A stretch of 64,000 nucleotides of DNA, from assembly GCA_902362715.1 (NCBI GenBank), contig CABIXN010000001.1, forward strand, positions 855,673-919,672, in the 5' to 3' direction. Both the position numbers and the translations under genes were made by a program. The stretch's first letter is position 1; every line of letters begins with the position of its first letter. The stretch comes from Lachnospiraceae bacterium (GTDB taxonomy: Bacteria; Bacillota; Clostridia; Lachnospirales; Lachnospiraceae). Below are positions 1 to 8,207 of the stretch, piece after piece. The notes under the pieces were generated by a model, which saw only the letters and a program-made list of their open reading frames with translations, was not told the origin of the DNA and ran no database searches.

Positions 1-635
1 TCCAGCTCTTTTTCCAGCTTCAGACCTGCTTCTTTAAGCATATCTGAATGAAAGGGGCCGCTTACCTTTAAAGGCACGCACCGTTTTGCACCTGCCGCTT
101 TTAAGGCATCTGCCGCTGCTGATACAGCGCCTTCCTCCCCGGTGATTACAGTCTGTCCCGGACAGTTATAATTTGCCACGGAAACAATTCCTTCTGTTTC
201 CTGGCATATTTTCTCAATGGTTTCATTGTCAAGGCCCATAACAGCCGTCATGGCTCCTCCCGTGGGAACCGCTTCCTGCATATATGCCCCCCGTTTTACC
301 ACGATTTTAAAGGCATCCTCCGGTGTCATAACCCCAGAGGCAACCAGGGCTGCGTATTCTCCCAGACTTAACCCTGCATTGACAGTAGAAGAAAATCCTT
401 TCTCTTCTACTGCTTTTAACACTGCCAGCTCGTCTGCAAGCATAGCAATCTGCGTATATTTTGTAATGTCCAGTTCCTGATTTTCCTCAAAAAGAAGATG
501 ATACATATCTATGCCGCTTACTTTACCAGCCAGATCGATCATCTCCTTGGAACAGGCATATGTATCATAAAAATCTTTTCCCATGCCAATGTACTGTGAA
601 CCCTGGCCCGGGAATATAAAAGCTGTTTTTTTCAT
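1..635 (-). CDS. fabD: Malonyl-CoA:ACP transacylase FabD (C-terminus beyond window)
   Basis: Transfers malonyl from malonyl-CoA to acyl carrier protein, supplying the extender unit for type II fatty acid synthesis in the cytosol. The visible N-terminal 211 or so residues begin MKKTAFIFPGQGSQ with the family GQGSQ motif at residues 10-14. The nucleophile serine lies in GLSLGEY near residue 90; many homologues have GHSLGE, so the His-to-Leu change is a clade variant rather than a loss of the Ser. The gene runs leftward off the window start, so its C-terminal part is not visible. It starts 9 bp after the fabK stop and belongs to the acpP-fabK-fabD operon. Confidence 0.95.
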   Translation of the reverse strand, partial: MKKTAFIFPGQGSQYIGMGKDFYDTYACSKEMIDLAGKVSGIDMYHLLFEENQELDITKYTQIAMLADELAVLKAVEEKGFSSTVNAGLSLGEYAALVASGVMTPEDAFKIVVKRGAYMQEAVPTGGAMTAVMGLDNETIEKICQETEGIVSVANYNCPGQTVITGEEGAVSAAADALKAAGAKRCVPLKVSGPFHSDMLKEAGLKLEKEL

Positions 636-644
636 GATTTTCTC

Positions 645-1568
645 CTATCTGTTCAGTAAGCTCTCCGCCTTTGTCATAATGTCCGCAATGATTTCGGCAC
701 AGCTTTGCTCTTCTTTCACCATTCCGGCAATCTGGCCTGCCATAACAGTACCTGTTTTTACATCGCCGTCAATCACCGCATTTCTCAGTGAGCCAAGGGT
801 AAGATGCTCAAGCTCCTCAAATCCCGCTCCCTGCTCTTCTAACTTAATGTACTCTCTTGTCATCTGATTTCTGAGACAACGGATGGGATGTCCGTGAGAA
901 CGTCCTGTAACAGTAGAATCGATATCTTTTGCCTTAATAATTTTCTTTTTGTAATTTTCATGGCAGATACATTCATTGGCCACACAAAATCTTGTACCAA
1001 TCTGAACTGCCTGCGCCCCCAGCATCATAGCCGCCGCAAGGCCTCTTCCGTCTGCAATGCCTCCGGCTGCAATCACCGGAATTGTTACTGCATCCACAAC
1101 CTGGGGAACAAGAGTCATGGTAGTTGCTGCTCCAATGTGGCCGCCGGACTCTGTACCCTCCGCCACAACAGCATCCGCACCGGCCTTTTCCATCATCCGT
1201 GCCAGGGCTACACTTGCCACAACAGGAATCACCTTAATGCCGGCCGCTTTCCACATTTCCATGTATTTGCCCGGATTTCCGGCCCCGGTTGTCACAACCT
1301 TAATGCCTTCTTCTACAACTACTTTTGCTACTTCATCCGCATAAGGACTCAGCAGCATGACATTTACTCCAAAAGGCTTATCTGTCAGCTCTTTTGCTGC
1401 CCGGATTTCTCTGCGGATCACATCCTCCGGTGCGCTGGCAGCACCGATCAGTCCAAGACCGCCTGCTTCGGATACTGCCGCCGCTAAATGATGTTCCGCT
1501 GCCCAGGCCATACCTCCCTGGATAATCGGATGTTCAATTCCTAAAAGTTCTGTAATTCTGGTTTTCAT
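645..1568 (-). CDS. fabK: Enoyl-ACP reductase II, FMN-dependent FabK
   Basis: Catalyses the last reduction of each fatty acid elongation cycle (trans-2-enoyl-ACP to acyl-ACP) with FMN and NAD(P)H. FabK replaces FabI in many Clostridia and streptococci. The 307-residue length fits the family. The TIM-barrel nitronate-monooxygenase-like fold is visible from the N-terminal GIEHPIIQGGMAW (about residues 10-22), the ESGGHIG segment at 140-146 with the His implicated in catalysis, and a glycine-rich IAAGGI flavin-phosphate segment. An AAAGGA ribosome site lies 7 nt before the ATG. It lies between acpP and fabD, which supports fatty-acid synthesis over nitronate oxidation. Confidence 0.95.
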   Translation of the reverse strand: MKTRITELLGIEHPIIQGGMAWAAEHHLAAAVSEAGGLGLIGAASAPEDVIRREIRAAKELTDKPFGVNVMLLSPYADEVAKVVVEEGIKVVTTGAGNPGKYMEMWKAAGIKVIPVVASVALARMMEKAGADAVVAEGTESGGHIGAATTMTLVPQVVDAVTIPVIAAGGIADGRGLAAAMMLGAQAVQIGTRFCVANECICHENYKKKIIKAKDIDSTVTGRSHGHPIRCLRNQMTREYIKLEEQGAGFEELEHLTLGSLRNAVIDGDVKTGTVMAGQIAGMVKEEQSCAEIIADIMTKAESLLNR

Positions 1569-1585
1569 TTTTTTATCCTTTTGAA

Positions 1586-1819
1586 TTATTCTTCTACACC
1601 ATGCTCTTTCAGGTAATTTACAATATCACCTACTGTAGCCATAGATTCTAATTCTTCAGATGGGATTTCCACTTCATACTCATCTTCTAAAGCCATTACT
1701 AATTCAAATAAATCTAAAGAATCAGCCTCTAAATCATCTTTAAAGTTTGATTCTAATTTAACCTCTGCTGCGTCAATGTCTAACTGGTCTGCGATCATCT
1801 GTTTCATTTTTTCTAACAT
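1586..1819 (-). CDS. acpP: Acyl carrier protein
   Basis: Small acidic carrier that holds growing acyl chains on a 4'-phosphopantetheine arm. The 77-residue length is typical. The attachment serine is Ser34 in the DSL motif (EADSLDLFELV). Helices and acidic surface are as expected for type II ACP. It is the first gene of the leftward acpP-fabK-fabD operon and sits directly behind a consensus promoter with a FabT-like operator (1861-1877). The same locus therefore makes the carrier and two enzymes that act on it. Start is supported by an AAAGGAG site. Confidence 0.96.
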   Translation of the reverse strand: MLEKMKQMIADQLDIDAAEVKLESNFKDDLEADSLDLFELVMALEDEYEVEIPSEELESMATVGDIVNYLKEHGVEE

Positions 1820-1860
1820 AATAGTGTCTCCTTTACTTGTATATCATTCTTTTTATATTT

Positions 1861-1877
1861 ATTTTGATATTCAAAGT
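1861..1877. promoter_or_regulatory. FabT-like operator at the fab promoter
   Basis: ATTTTGATATTCAAAGT is an imperfect palindrome (TTTGA-TAT-TCAAA) that matches the FabT operator pattern known from streptococci and enterococci. It overlaps the -10 box and the predicted transcription start of acpP, a position suited to repression. The regulator gene is not in this window. The link to a FabT-type MarR repressor is inference from motif and context. Confidence 0.65.
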
Positions 1878-1903
1878 ATATATATTGGTGATTTATTTGT
1901 CAA
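1875..1903 (-). promoter_or_regulatory. Sigma-A type promoter of acpP-fabK-fabD
   Basis: On the minus strand TTGACA (1898-1903) and TATACT (1875-1880) are separated by 17 bp, followed by the acpP start about 55 nt downstream. Both boxes are near consensus, so strong constitutive transcription is expected unless repressed. Confidence 0.8.
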
Positions 1904-1925
1904 TACTTTCTGAAGGTAAAATAAA

Positions 1926-1954
1926 TTGACTTTTTTCCACAACTTTCCTATACT
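1926..1954 (+). promoter_or_regulatory. Promoter of the DUF1292 gene
   Basis: TTGACT (1926-1931) and TATACT (1949-1954) with a 17 bp spacer point rightward toward the DUF1292 gene at 2008. It is divergent from the acpP promoter in the same intergenic region. Confidence 0.7.
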
Positions 1955-2007
1955 TGGAATATACAAAATATAACCCGTGATCTTATATGGAAAGTGAAGG
2001 TTTATCT

Positions 2008-2334
2008 ATGAAAAAAAATAAAGAAATCCAGAATATCGAGGAAGACATTCTGGATCCGGCCGACATTATTGTCACTCTGGATCTGGACGACAATGTGTCT
2101 GTAGACTGCGAAATCTACACTATTTTTGAAGTGCAGGATCAAAACTATATCGCCCTTGTTCCGCTGCAGGAAAACGGAGAACGAAACGACGAAGGGGATG
2201 TATACCTTTACCGCTACTTCGAAGACGAAAACGGCACCCCTTCCCTGGAAAACATCGAATCCGACGACGAATTTGAAATAGTCTCCGACCGCTTCGACGA
2301 ACTCCTGGACGAAGAAGACTTTGAAACCCTGTAA
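2008..2334 (+). CDS. DUF1292 domain protein (YrzB-like)
   Basis: Short, very acidic cytosolic protein of 108 residues. DUF1292 proteins are widespread in Bacillota and have no established function. The core pattern IVTLDLDDNVSVDCEIYTIF, then a segment on the theme 'YIALVPL', then an acidic tail with VYLYRYFED, fits the family. I chose the ATG at 2008 because a GAAGG site lies 7 nt upstream; the in-frame ATG at 1987 has no such site. It has its own promoter and terminator, and its stop codon lies inside one arm of a 19-bp inverted repeat (2323-2341). Confidence 0.85.
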   Translation: MKKNKEIQNIEEDILDPADIIVTLDLDDNVSVDCEIYTIFEVQDQNYIALVPLQENGERNDEGDVYLYRYFEDENGTPSLENIESDDEFEIVSDRFDELLDEEDFETL

Positions 2335-2475
2335 GCCATGCATGGAACTGAATGTGAAAAGCCCCGCGAAAAGTTTACTTTTCAGCAGGGCTTTTTATAT
2401 TTAGGACCATATATGGCGCCAGCCATCAGCGAGAAAATCGGCAGATTTTTGAGCTGGCATGGCTTACAGGGTTTC
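2323..2475. repeat. 19-bp perfect inverted repeat flanking the terminator
   Basis: GAAACCCTGTAAGCCATGC (2323-2341) is found as its exact reverse complement at 2457-2475. The left arm includes the last codons and stop of the DUF1292 gene. The enclosed 115 bp holds the terminator. The right arm may have arisen from an inverted duplication of the gene end. Confidence 0.85.
2357..2396 (+). terminator. Rho-independent terminator after the DUF1292 gene
   Basis: AAAAGCCC pairs with GGGCTTTTT across a loop that itself contains a small GAAAAGT/ACTTTTC hairpin. The T-run follows on the plus strand, 20-60 nt after the stop codon. Confidence 0.8.
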
Positions 2476-2509
2476 TCTCTACAGAACACATCCGGCGCCA
2501 GCCATCAGC
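2415..2509. repeat. 16-bp direct repeat pair
   Basis: GGCGCCAGCCATCAGC occurs at 2415-2430 and again at 2494-2509, flanking the right arm of the 19-bp inverted repeat. The second copy abuts the stop codon of the convergent small gene at 2509. Function unknown. Confidence 0.8.
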
Positions 2510-2925
2510 TACTGCCTGTGAACTTCACAGTGTTCTTCTAATTCTGAAAATATCTTTCTAAGGGCATCACAATAATTTCTGTCCGGACGAAAACTCATAT
2601 GATTAATTTTGATATAGCTTTCCGATACGAAAATAGTTGTCTGCCTGCTTTCCTCCCAGATGGTGACCGTTCCAAACCCGCCGTCTAAATCTTTTGGAAT
2701 GCAGGGTCTTAATTTCATACTCTGCAGAAATTCCACAAGCTGTCTTAAATCATCCTCATCCGTTACCGTATAATAGCCTTCTGCATAGGAAATATCTGCG
2801 GAAGTGACCTGATTTTGTTCCAGCTTATTTAATGCGGCAGAAGGCCTTGCAGGCAGGAATATGAGCAATACAAGAACTACTACAGCTGCTAAAAAGACAG
2901 AAATCAGTATTTTCTTTCTTCTCAT
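2509..2925 (-). CDS. Small membrane-anchored protein of unknown function
   Basis: 138 residues. It has a positively charged start (MRRKK) followed by a single hydrophobic segment at about residues 6-25, which looks like a signal anchor, and then a soluble, probably extracellular domain of about 110 residues. I do not recognise the domain. A phrase such as YYTVTDEDDLRQLVEFLQS suggests an alpha/beta fold seen in other uncharacterised Clostridia proteins. A GGAGG site lies 9 nt before the ATG. It lies 36 bp downstream of the helicase gene and may be co-transcribed with it. Confidence 0.7.
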   Translation of the reverse strand: MRRKKILISVFLAAVVVLVLLIFLPARPSAALNKLEQNQVTSADISYAEGYYTVTDEDDLRQLVEFLQSMKLRPCIPKDLDGGFGTVTIWEESRQTTIFVSESYIKINHMSFRPDRNYCDALRKIFSELEEHCEVHRQ

Positions 2926-2961
2926 AAGTATCCACCTCCATAATAATTTTCAAATAATAAA

Positions 2962-4782
2962 TTACACCCCAAAAATCTCCTCCAGAAACCTTGATGGCGC
3001 TGTCTCTCTGTTATTGATCTGCCCGCATCTGCACAGGGTCAGCTCCTTTTTCGCCCGGGTCATCCCCACATAAAACAGACGGCGTTCCTCCTCGATATCC
3101 GCGTCCATAACAGATTTCCGGTACGGAATGATTCCCTCGTTGATATCGGTAATAAACACATAATCGTATTCTAATCCCTTCACACCATGGAACGTGGACA
3201 GCGTCACGGCCTCTGTCTGCTCCTTCTGCTGCTGGTTTAATTCCCGGCGCACATCCTCCATATGCAAAAACCATGCTTCATAGATAGTAAAATTTTTGGC
3301 TCCAAGCTGTAACTCATCCAGCACTTCCAGAAGCTCTTCATAATCTATCTTTCGAACCTGGGAGATTTCCTGTAAATAGGATTCGTAATCAATTCCCTTA
3401 CGGATATAATTCACTGCGGAATAAGGCTTCATTCCCTCAATCACCTTTAAATCCATCTGCAGCTTTTCAAGCCGCTGTACCATCCAGTCAGCTTCCTTAT
3501 AATAGTCTTCCCACACATCAAAAGCCACCGTCTCTTCCGGCAGACTTTCTCTGGATAAATAGCGCTTTGGCCTGTTCATAATCTGCAGAAAATCTTTTCG
3601 CTGCCGGCTGCCAAGAGCAATATTGATATAACACAGCAGATCCTTTGCAATCCAGTGGTCGTAAATATTAGGGATACGCTCTCTGGTGCGGAAAGGGATA
3701 TTGTAACGCATCAGATATTCCATCAGAAGCCTTGGCTGCATATTGGTACGAAACAAAACAACCATTTCCTCATAACTGATTCCTTTCTTATGAAGCTTCC
3801 TCATCTCTTCCGCCAAATACTGATCCTGATCCTTTTGATAACCGAAGGAAAGATTCCGTATCATGCCGGCCTCCTGTGCAGCCGCTGTAATCTCTTTTGG
3901 AAAACGGACAGAATTTACCTGAATCAGCTTTTGGGATAAAGAAACCACCTCCCGGGGACAGCGGTAATTCATATTTAAAGTCACTTTTTTAATATCCGGG
4001 AAATCCTGTTCCACATGCATCATAATCTCAGGTTTCGCCCCACGGAAACGGTAAATAGACTGATCATCATCTCCTACAATAAAAAGGTTCCTTGTCTTGT
4101 CCGCCAGCATTTTAATTACATCATACTGCACCTGATTAATATCCTGGAACTCATCAATTAATATGTATGGAAACCGTTTCTGCCATCCTGCCAGAATATC
4201 CTTTCTCTGTTCAAAGAGCTCCTTGCAGAACACCAGCATATCGTCAAAATCAATGAGATGGTTGCTGGTCAAAAACTTCTGATATGCCTCAAAAACCTTG
4301 CGGAATATATGTTCCGCACAATTTGTGGAATAATAATGCTCCACCTGAATATCTGAATTTTTCACCATGCTGATCTCAGCAAGAACAGAAGAAATAAACT
4401 CATTCTCATCCTCATAGTCCAGCCGCATCTTTGCCGCTAACTGCTTCATAAACTGAAACTTCTGGTCTTCCTTTATGATATCTGATCCTTTATATCCATA
4501 GGCATATTTTAAAATCATAAAATAAACCGCATGAAAGGTTCCAAAGGTAACCGGCAGCTTCCTGCCCTGCATCAGCCGCAGAAACCGTTCTTTCATCTCA
4601 TTTGCAGCCGCTTTTGTAAAAGTGATCACAAGAATATCTCCCGGATTCACATAATAGTGGTTAATTAAATATCGGATTCTCTGTATAATCGTAAAAGTTT
4701 TGCCGGAACCTGGTCCCGCCAGAACCATCATAGGCCCCTCATTGTGCATAACCGCTTCTTTTTGTGCCTGATTCATTTCCAT
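2962..4782 (-). CDS. UvrD/PcrA/Rep-family 3'-5' DNA helicase
   Basis: ATP-dependent superfamily 1 helicase, probably for repair or recombination. Q-motif-like MNQAQKEAV opens the protein, followed by Walker A GPGSGKT (about residues 23-29), DEFQDIN (motif II), GDDDQSIYRFRGA (motif III), NYRCP (IV), TFHGVKGLEYDYV (V) and VGMTRAKK (VI). At about 606 residues it is shorter than PcrA (about 720-750) and lacks the usual long C-terminal tail, so I call it UvrD-like rather than PcrA. A TTGAGA-17-TATAAT promoter places the transcript start downstream of the longer in-frame start at 4854, which supports the ATG at 4782. Confidence 0.9.
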   Translation of the reverse strand: MEMNQAQKEAVMHNEGPMMVLAGPGSGKTFTIIQRIRYLINHYYVNPGDILVITFTKAAANEMKERFLRLMQGRKLPVTFGTFHAVYFMILKYAYGYKGSDIIKEDQKFQFMKQLAAKMRLDYEDENEFISSVLAEISMVKNSDIQVEHYYSTNCAEHIFRKVFEAYQKFLTSNHLIDFDDMLVFCKELFEQRKDILAGWQKRFPYILIDEFQDINQVQYDVIKMLADKTRNLFIVGDDDQSIYRFRGAKPEIMMHVEQDFPDIKKVTLNMNYRCPREVVSLSQKLIQVNSVRFPKEITAAAQEAGMIRNLSFGYQKDQDQYLAEEMRKLHKKGISYEEMVVLFRTNMQPRLLMEYLMRYNIPFRTRERIPNIYDHWIAKDLLCYINIALGSRQRKDFLQIMNRPKRYLSRESLPEETVAFDVWEDYYKEADWMVQRLEKLQMDLKVIEGMKPYSAVNYIRKGIDYESYLQEISQVRKIDYEELLEVLDELQLGAKNFTIYEAWFLHMEDVRRELNQQQKEQTEAVTLSTFHGVKGLEYDYVFITDINEGIIPYRKSVMDADIEEERRLFYVGMTRAKKELTLCRCGQINNRETAPSRFLEEIFGV

Positions 4783-4840
4783 AAGCAGTCTTTTATATCT
4801 CCTCAGCCGTATTATTTTTAAGTATTGCAGTGTATTCCCC

Positions 4841-4869
4841 ATTATAAATGTCAATTATTTTTTTCTCAA
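4841..4869 (-). promoter_or_regulatory. Promoter of the UvrD-like helicase gene
   Basis: On the minus strand TTGAGA (4864-4869) and TATAAT (4841-4846) are 17 bp apart, giving a leader of about 50 nt before the ATG at 4782. Confidence 0.65.
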
Positions 4870-5072
4870 CTGTTATCCTTTAAAGCATATGTTAAATTTA
4901 AAACCTTCATCTCTATATTTTTAATTTTTACTCCTCTTTCATCAAAATCCACCGCCTTTCGGATTTGTGTCAACACTGTTGTCACAAATTATATCGTATT
5001 TTACGTAAGCAAAACCTTCACCAAACTTGGAATCTTTTCTATATTATTCCAGTTTTTATAATCTCACTTTTT

Positions 5073-5712
5073 TTAACAAACATACAAATTACTAGGTTCT
5101 CTCAACATTTCCTCCGGAAAAGCATTACCTTTTGTCATATTAAATTCCCGCACTACTGTATAGACATTATCATTAATATTTAGTCTGGGCCAAATATGTT
5201 TCACATCATCAACAATTTGAGAAGCATTACTTACATTCTAATTTTCATAAGTTACAACTTTTTATACCTTTCTCTTGAAAAAATGACTCTATCGCTCTTT
5301 GTCCTGCTTCTGTTCCATAATAGCCATGTACCTCAATGGTACATGCATTTTTCCAATGATATCTTCAATCGCTACCTCTGTAAGTTTCTCTGGCATTGAT
5401 GATAAAGTATCTAAACAATTAGCAGAATCATTGCTTTTAAGATAATTCAACTGTCATAATCTTCTAAAAAACACGATTATTGAGTATTTTTAGTAATGTA
5501 TCTGAATACTATTATAATGCATATTTATAGAGACTTCCATCCCCTCTACCCATTCTCCCACTTCCTGCCAGCTCCGCCAGCAGTTCTCTACACTCTCCTA
5601 ATCTCGATGATGCAGAGGTACGGAAAGTAATCAACTATTTTTCTGTAAAGTCACTTGCCTCAATAAATCCATTCACCGGACATACAGCAATCCCATCACC
5701 ACAAAAGATAAC
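5073..5712 (-). pseudogene. Decayed, frameshifted coding remnants of unknown family
   Basis: The 1.1 kb between the helicase and hydrogenase genes has no intact gene. On the minus strand, protein-like stretches occur in succession but in shifting frames. One segment (about 5712-5512) reads VIFCGDGIAVCPVNGF, meets a TAG at 5635-5637, and continues to a TAA at 5512-5514. A second (about 5460-5250) reads SSMPEKLTEVAIEDIIGKMH, then continues in another frame as AIESFFQEKGIK. A third (about 5225-5073) reads IVDDVKHIWPRLNINDN and ends at a TAA at 5073-5075. The run of plausible codons broken by indels and stops suggests one or two dead genes. I do not recognise the family. Confidence 0.45.
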
Positions 5713-5766
5713 CTATATATTATCAATCATTCTCTGATAAACTCATTTCAAGTTTTCAATCACAAT

Positions 5767-5835
5767 AAAAGAAGTCCCAGCATAAGCGAATCTGACATAT
5801 TTTCTATCAGATTGTTTTATACAGAGACTTCTTTT
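5767..5835 (-). terminator. Terminator downstream of the hydrogenase gene
   Basis: AAAAGAAGTC (5767-5776) and GACTTCTTTT (5826-5835) form a 10-bp stem around an inner AATCTGA/TCAGATT helix. It lies about 135 nt after the hydrogenase stop and ends in T-rich sequence on the minus strand. Its symmetry could also let it work on the plus strand. Confidence 0.65.
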
Positions 5836-5969
5836 GTTCTCATATCAGATACTCCACACCTAAATACCACACTGCATTTTAGGAAATGCAAGCAGGCAAA
5901 CACAGGCTATTACTTCATATCCTTTTTTAGAAAACTCCTCTTCCTCATCCGTATTTACTTTAACTTCAT

Positions 5970-7472
5970 TTATTTCAATTCAATTTCTTCCAGCTCTTTT
6001 GGGGGAACCTTCCTGGTAGAATCCTGTACGATTCTTGCAATTTCTCTTTTTGCCGTATTAAGAGGAAGCAGTGTACCGGCCCCGGCAATACAGCCCCCGG
6101 GGCATCCCATGCCTTCAATCAGACACCCGTTCTTTTTTCCCGCTTTTGCAAGCATCAGTATCTTTCTGCATTCATCTAGTCCCTCGGCATGTTCAATCTT
6201 CACATCCACTCCGGGATAATACTCGTGCACACATTTTTCAATAGCCTGTGCTACTCCGCCGGCAACAGCATAGCCCCTTCCGGCTCCTGTGGCGTCATGG
6301 AGGCGTCCCTGACTTTCTGCCTTAGCCGGGTCAATCCCTCTTGCTTCAAAGATCGCGTCCAGCTCCTCAAAGGTAATTACAAAGTCTACATCACTGCGGA
6401 CAGTATGCCGCATAGCCTCAAGCTTCTTAGCGGCGCAGGGACCGATAAATACTACCTTTGCATTTGGATGCTCCTTTTTAATACTCCGGGCAGTGGCTAC
6501 CATCGGCGTCAGCTCTGTGGATACACTTTCAATCATCTCCGGAAACTGCTTTTTTGCCAGCATTGCCCAGGAAGGACAGCAGGATGTTAATAAGAACGGA
6601 AGATCTCCATTTACCACATGATTAACATACTGATGTGCTTCTGTCACCGCACCGATATCAGCTCCTAAAGCCACTTCATACACCTGGGAAAATCCAAGCT
6701 CCATCAGCGCTGCTTTTACTTTATCCGGGGTTACATCCGGTCCAAACTGTCCCACATAGGCAGGTGCAATTTCAGCAATCACCTCACCGCCGTTTTTCAT
6801 ACACCTGATCAGCTGAAAAATCTGAGATTTATCAGCAATGGCCCCGAAAGGACAGCTGACCATACACATTCCGCAGGAAACGCATTTTCCATTATCAATA
6901 ACCGCCCGGTTATATTTATCTGATTCAATGGCATTGACGCCGCAGGCGCTGGCACAGGGCCGGACCTTCTTTCCAATAGCATCAAAGGGGCAGGCCGCTT
7001 TGCATCTGCCGCATTTAATGCACTTATCCTGCTGGATATATGCCTGCCCGTCCAAATGTATAATGGCATCTTTCGGACACACTTCCATGCAGGGATGCGC
7101 CAGACACTCTCTGCAGAGATTGCTTACCTCATAAACATTATCCTCACAGGCATTGCAGGCAGAGGGAATTACCTGCATCAAAGGAGGCTCATAATACATC
7201 TCATCAATACTGCTTTCTGCCAGTCCTTTTGTAATGTGCACCGGTTTATTCTGCGGACGCAGTGAAAGCCCCATGGCAAGCCGCACCCGCTCAGAACTAA
7301 CTGCCCGTTCACGGTAAATGCTTTCCCTGAATTTTGGTTCTTCTGTAGGAGAAAGCTGATAAGGAATTGCCTCTATATCATCTCTGACATGTTCTGATTC
7401 ATATGCAATTTTGGCAATCTCTACAAAAACACGTTTCCGCAGTTCTGATACCTGTGTACGCAAACCTCTCAT
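5970..7472 (-). CDS. Monomeric [FeFe]-hydrogenase
   Basis: Evolves or oxidises H2 with an H-cluster, disposing of electrons from reduced ferredoxin during fermentation. About 500 residues. Several Cys-rich ferredoxin-type segments lie between residues 105 and 215 (CxxCxxCxxxC patterns such as CIKCGRCKAACP and CVSCGMCMVSCP). The three H-cluster motifs follow: TSCCPSW near 298, GPCAAKK near 345, and GMGCPGGCIAGAG near 460. The last differs from the classical MACPGGC, as in the less-studied group B monomeric hydrogenases. I chose the ATG at 7472, preceded by AAGGAG, over an in-frame GTG at 7481. It is monocistronic with its own promoter and terminator. Confidence 0.92.
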   Translation of the reverse strand: MRGLRTQVSELRKRVFVEIAKIAYESEHVRDDIEAIPYQLSPTEEPKFRESIYRERAVSSERVRLAMGLSLRPQNKPVHITKGLAESSIDEMYYEPPLMQVIPSACNACEDNVYEVSNLCRECLAHPCMEVCPKDAIIHLDGQAYIQQDKCIKCGRCKAACPFDAIGKKVRPCASACGVNAIESDKYNRAVIDNGKCVSCGMCMVSCPFGAIADKSQIFQLIRCMKNGGEVIAEIAPAYVGQFGPDVTPDKVKAALMELGFSQVYEVALGADIGAVTEAHQYVNHVVNGDLPFLLTSCCPSWAMLAKKQFPEMIESVSTELTPMVATARSIKKEHPNAKVVFIGPCAAKKLEAMRHTVRSDVDFVITFEELDAIFEARGIDPAKAESQGRLHDATGAGRGYAVAGGVAQAIEKCVHEYYPGVDVKIEHAEGLDECRKILMLAKAGKKNGCLIEGMGCPGGCIAGAGTLLPLNTAKREIARIVQDSTRKVPPKELEEIELK

Positions 7473-7529
7473 GTGCAACACGCTCCTTTTATTTTAATTT
7501 GTTATTTTTTTAACTATGTCTGCAAATAA

Positions 7530-7558
7530 ATTGTAGTCTCATCTATATCATCGGTCAA
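7530..7558 (-). promoter_or_regulatory. Promoter of the hydrogenase gene
   Basis: On the minus strand TTGACC (7553-7558) and TACAAT (7530-7535) are separated by 17 bp, about 55 nt before the start codon. Confidence 0.65.
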
Positions 7559-7647
7559 TCATTTCTCCGCGTGTTTTTAAATAAAACCAATCACTCACCT
7601 TTTTTCTGCCGCTGACATATATTATAAAAAAACAACAGGAGAATTTC

Positions 7648-7944
7648 ATGTCTTCAAACCGAAATTGCTGTTACACCCGAAATTCCGGAAACTCAATGAA
7701 TTCCGGAATGACAAGACCGGTTCCTTCCATGAATACCGGGATGACAAGATCATCCAGAACATCCGGAATGGAAAACAGATATTCCTGTCAAAAACCCCAT
7801 GGGGAAAAAGAATTTCCCATTGGTATGGCTTATGTTCCATGGCAGAAATTTCAGAAAATATATGATCCTGCAAAAGCGCTCTGTCAGGGAACTATTTTTG
7901 CAGAACTGGATCTGCCATTCTGTGGAAAGAGAGGTGGCAGATAA
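7648..7944 (+). CDS. cotJA: Spore coat-associated protein CotJA
   Basis: Component of the spore coat made in the mother cell. The C-terminal 45 residues carry the CotJA signature: FPIGMAYVPWQKF, then YDPAKALCQGTIFAELDLPF and CGKRGG. The N-terminal half is a low-complexity Asn/Ser/Met/Arg stretch with repeated SGMTR and NTGMTR phrases and several Cys, typical of variable coat protein tails. An AGGAG site lies 6-7 nt before the ATG. Its stop overlaps the cotJB start (TAATG), so translation is probably coupled. Sporulation (sigma-E) control is expected for the family; I could not identify the promoter with confidence. Confidence 0.9.
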   Translation: MSSNRNCCYTRNSGNSMNSGMTRPVPSMNTGMTRSSRTSGMENRYSCQKPHGEKEFPIGMAYVPWQKFQKIYDPAKALCQGTIFAELDLPFCGKRGGR

Positions 7945-8204
7945 TGAATGCTGAACGTAAAAAATTATTTGACTATATTAATCAGGTGAGCTTTTCCATC
8001 AATGATCTGACGCTCTATCTTGACACCCATCCAGACGATGCGGAAGCTCTTGAATATATGAAGGAGCTGATTCCATGCCGCAAAAAGGCCCTGAAAGAAT
8101 ATCAGGAAAAATATATGCCTCTGCTGGTTGACGGCACCAGCGAACATGCCGACATCTGGAAATGGTCTACAACAGCATGGCCTTGGGAAAGGGGGTATTA
8201 TTAA
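7944..8204 (+). CDS. cotJB: Spore coat protein CotJB
   Basis: Second gene of the cotJ operon; CotJB is needed for CotJA/CotJC deposition in the coat in Bacillus. The 86-residue length is standard. The protein shows the family features: an N-terminal helical YINQVSFSINDLTLYLDTHP, a central LEYMKELIPCRKKALKEYQ, and a Trp-rich end WKWSTTAWPWE. The ATG overlaps the cotJA stop, and cotJC follows 3 nt after the stop. Confidence 0.93.
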   Translation: MNAERKKLFDYINQVSFSINDLTLYLDTHPDDAEALEYMKELIPCRKKALKEYQEKYMPLLVDGTSEHADIWKWSTTAWPWERGYY

Positions 8205-8207
8205 AGT

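Noticed and set aside
888..1487. A long plus-strand open frame opposite fabK
   Set aside because: It is antisense to a well-supported fabK, lacks a ribosome site, and has no recognisable domain.
4870..5400. Short plus-strand open frames in the AT-rich gap after the helicase
   Set aside because: They are low-complexity and rich in Ile/Phe/Asn from AT bias; coding-like signal is on the minus strand instead.
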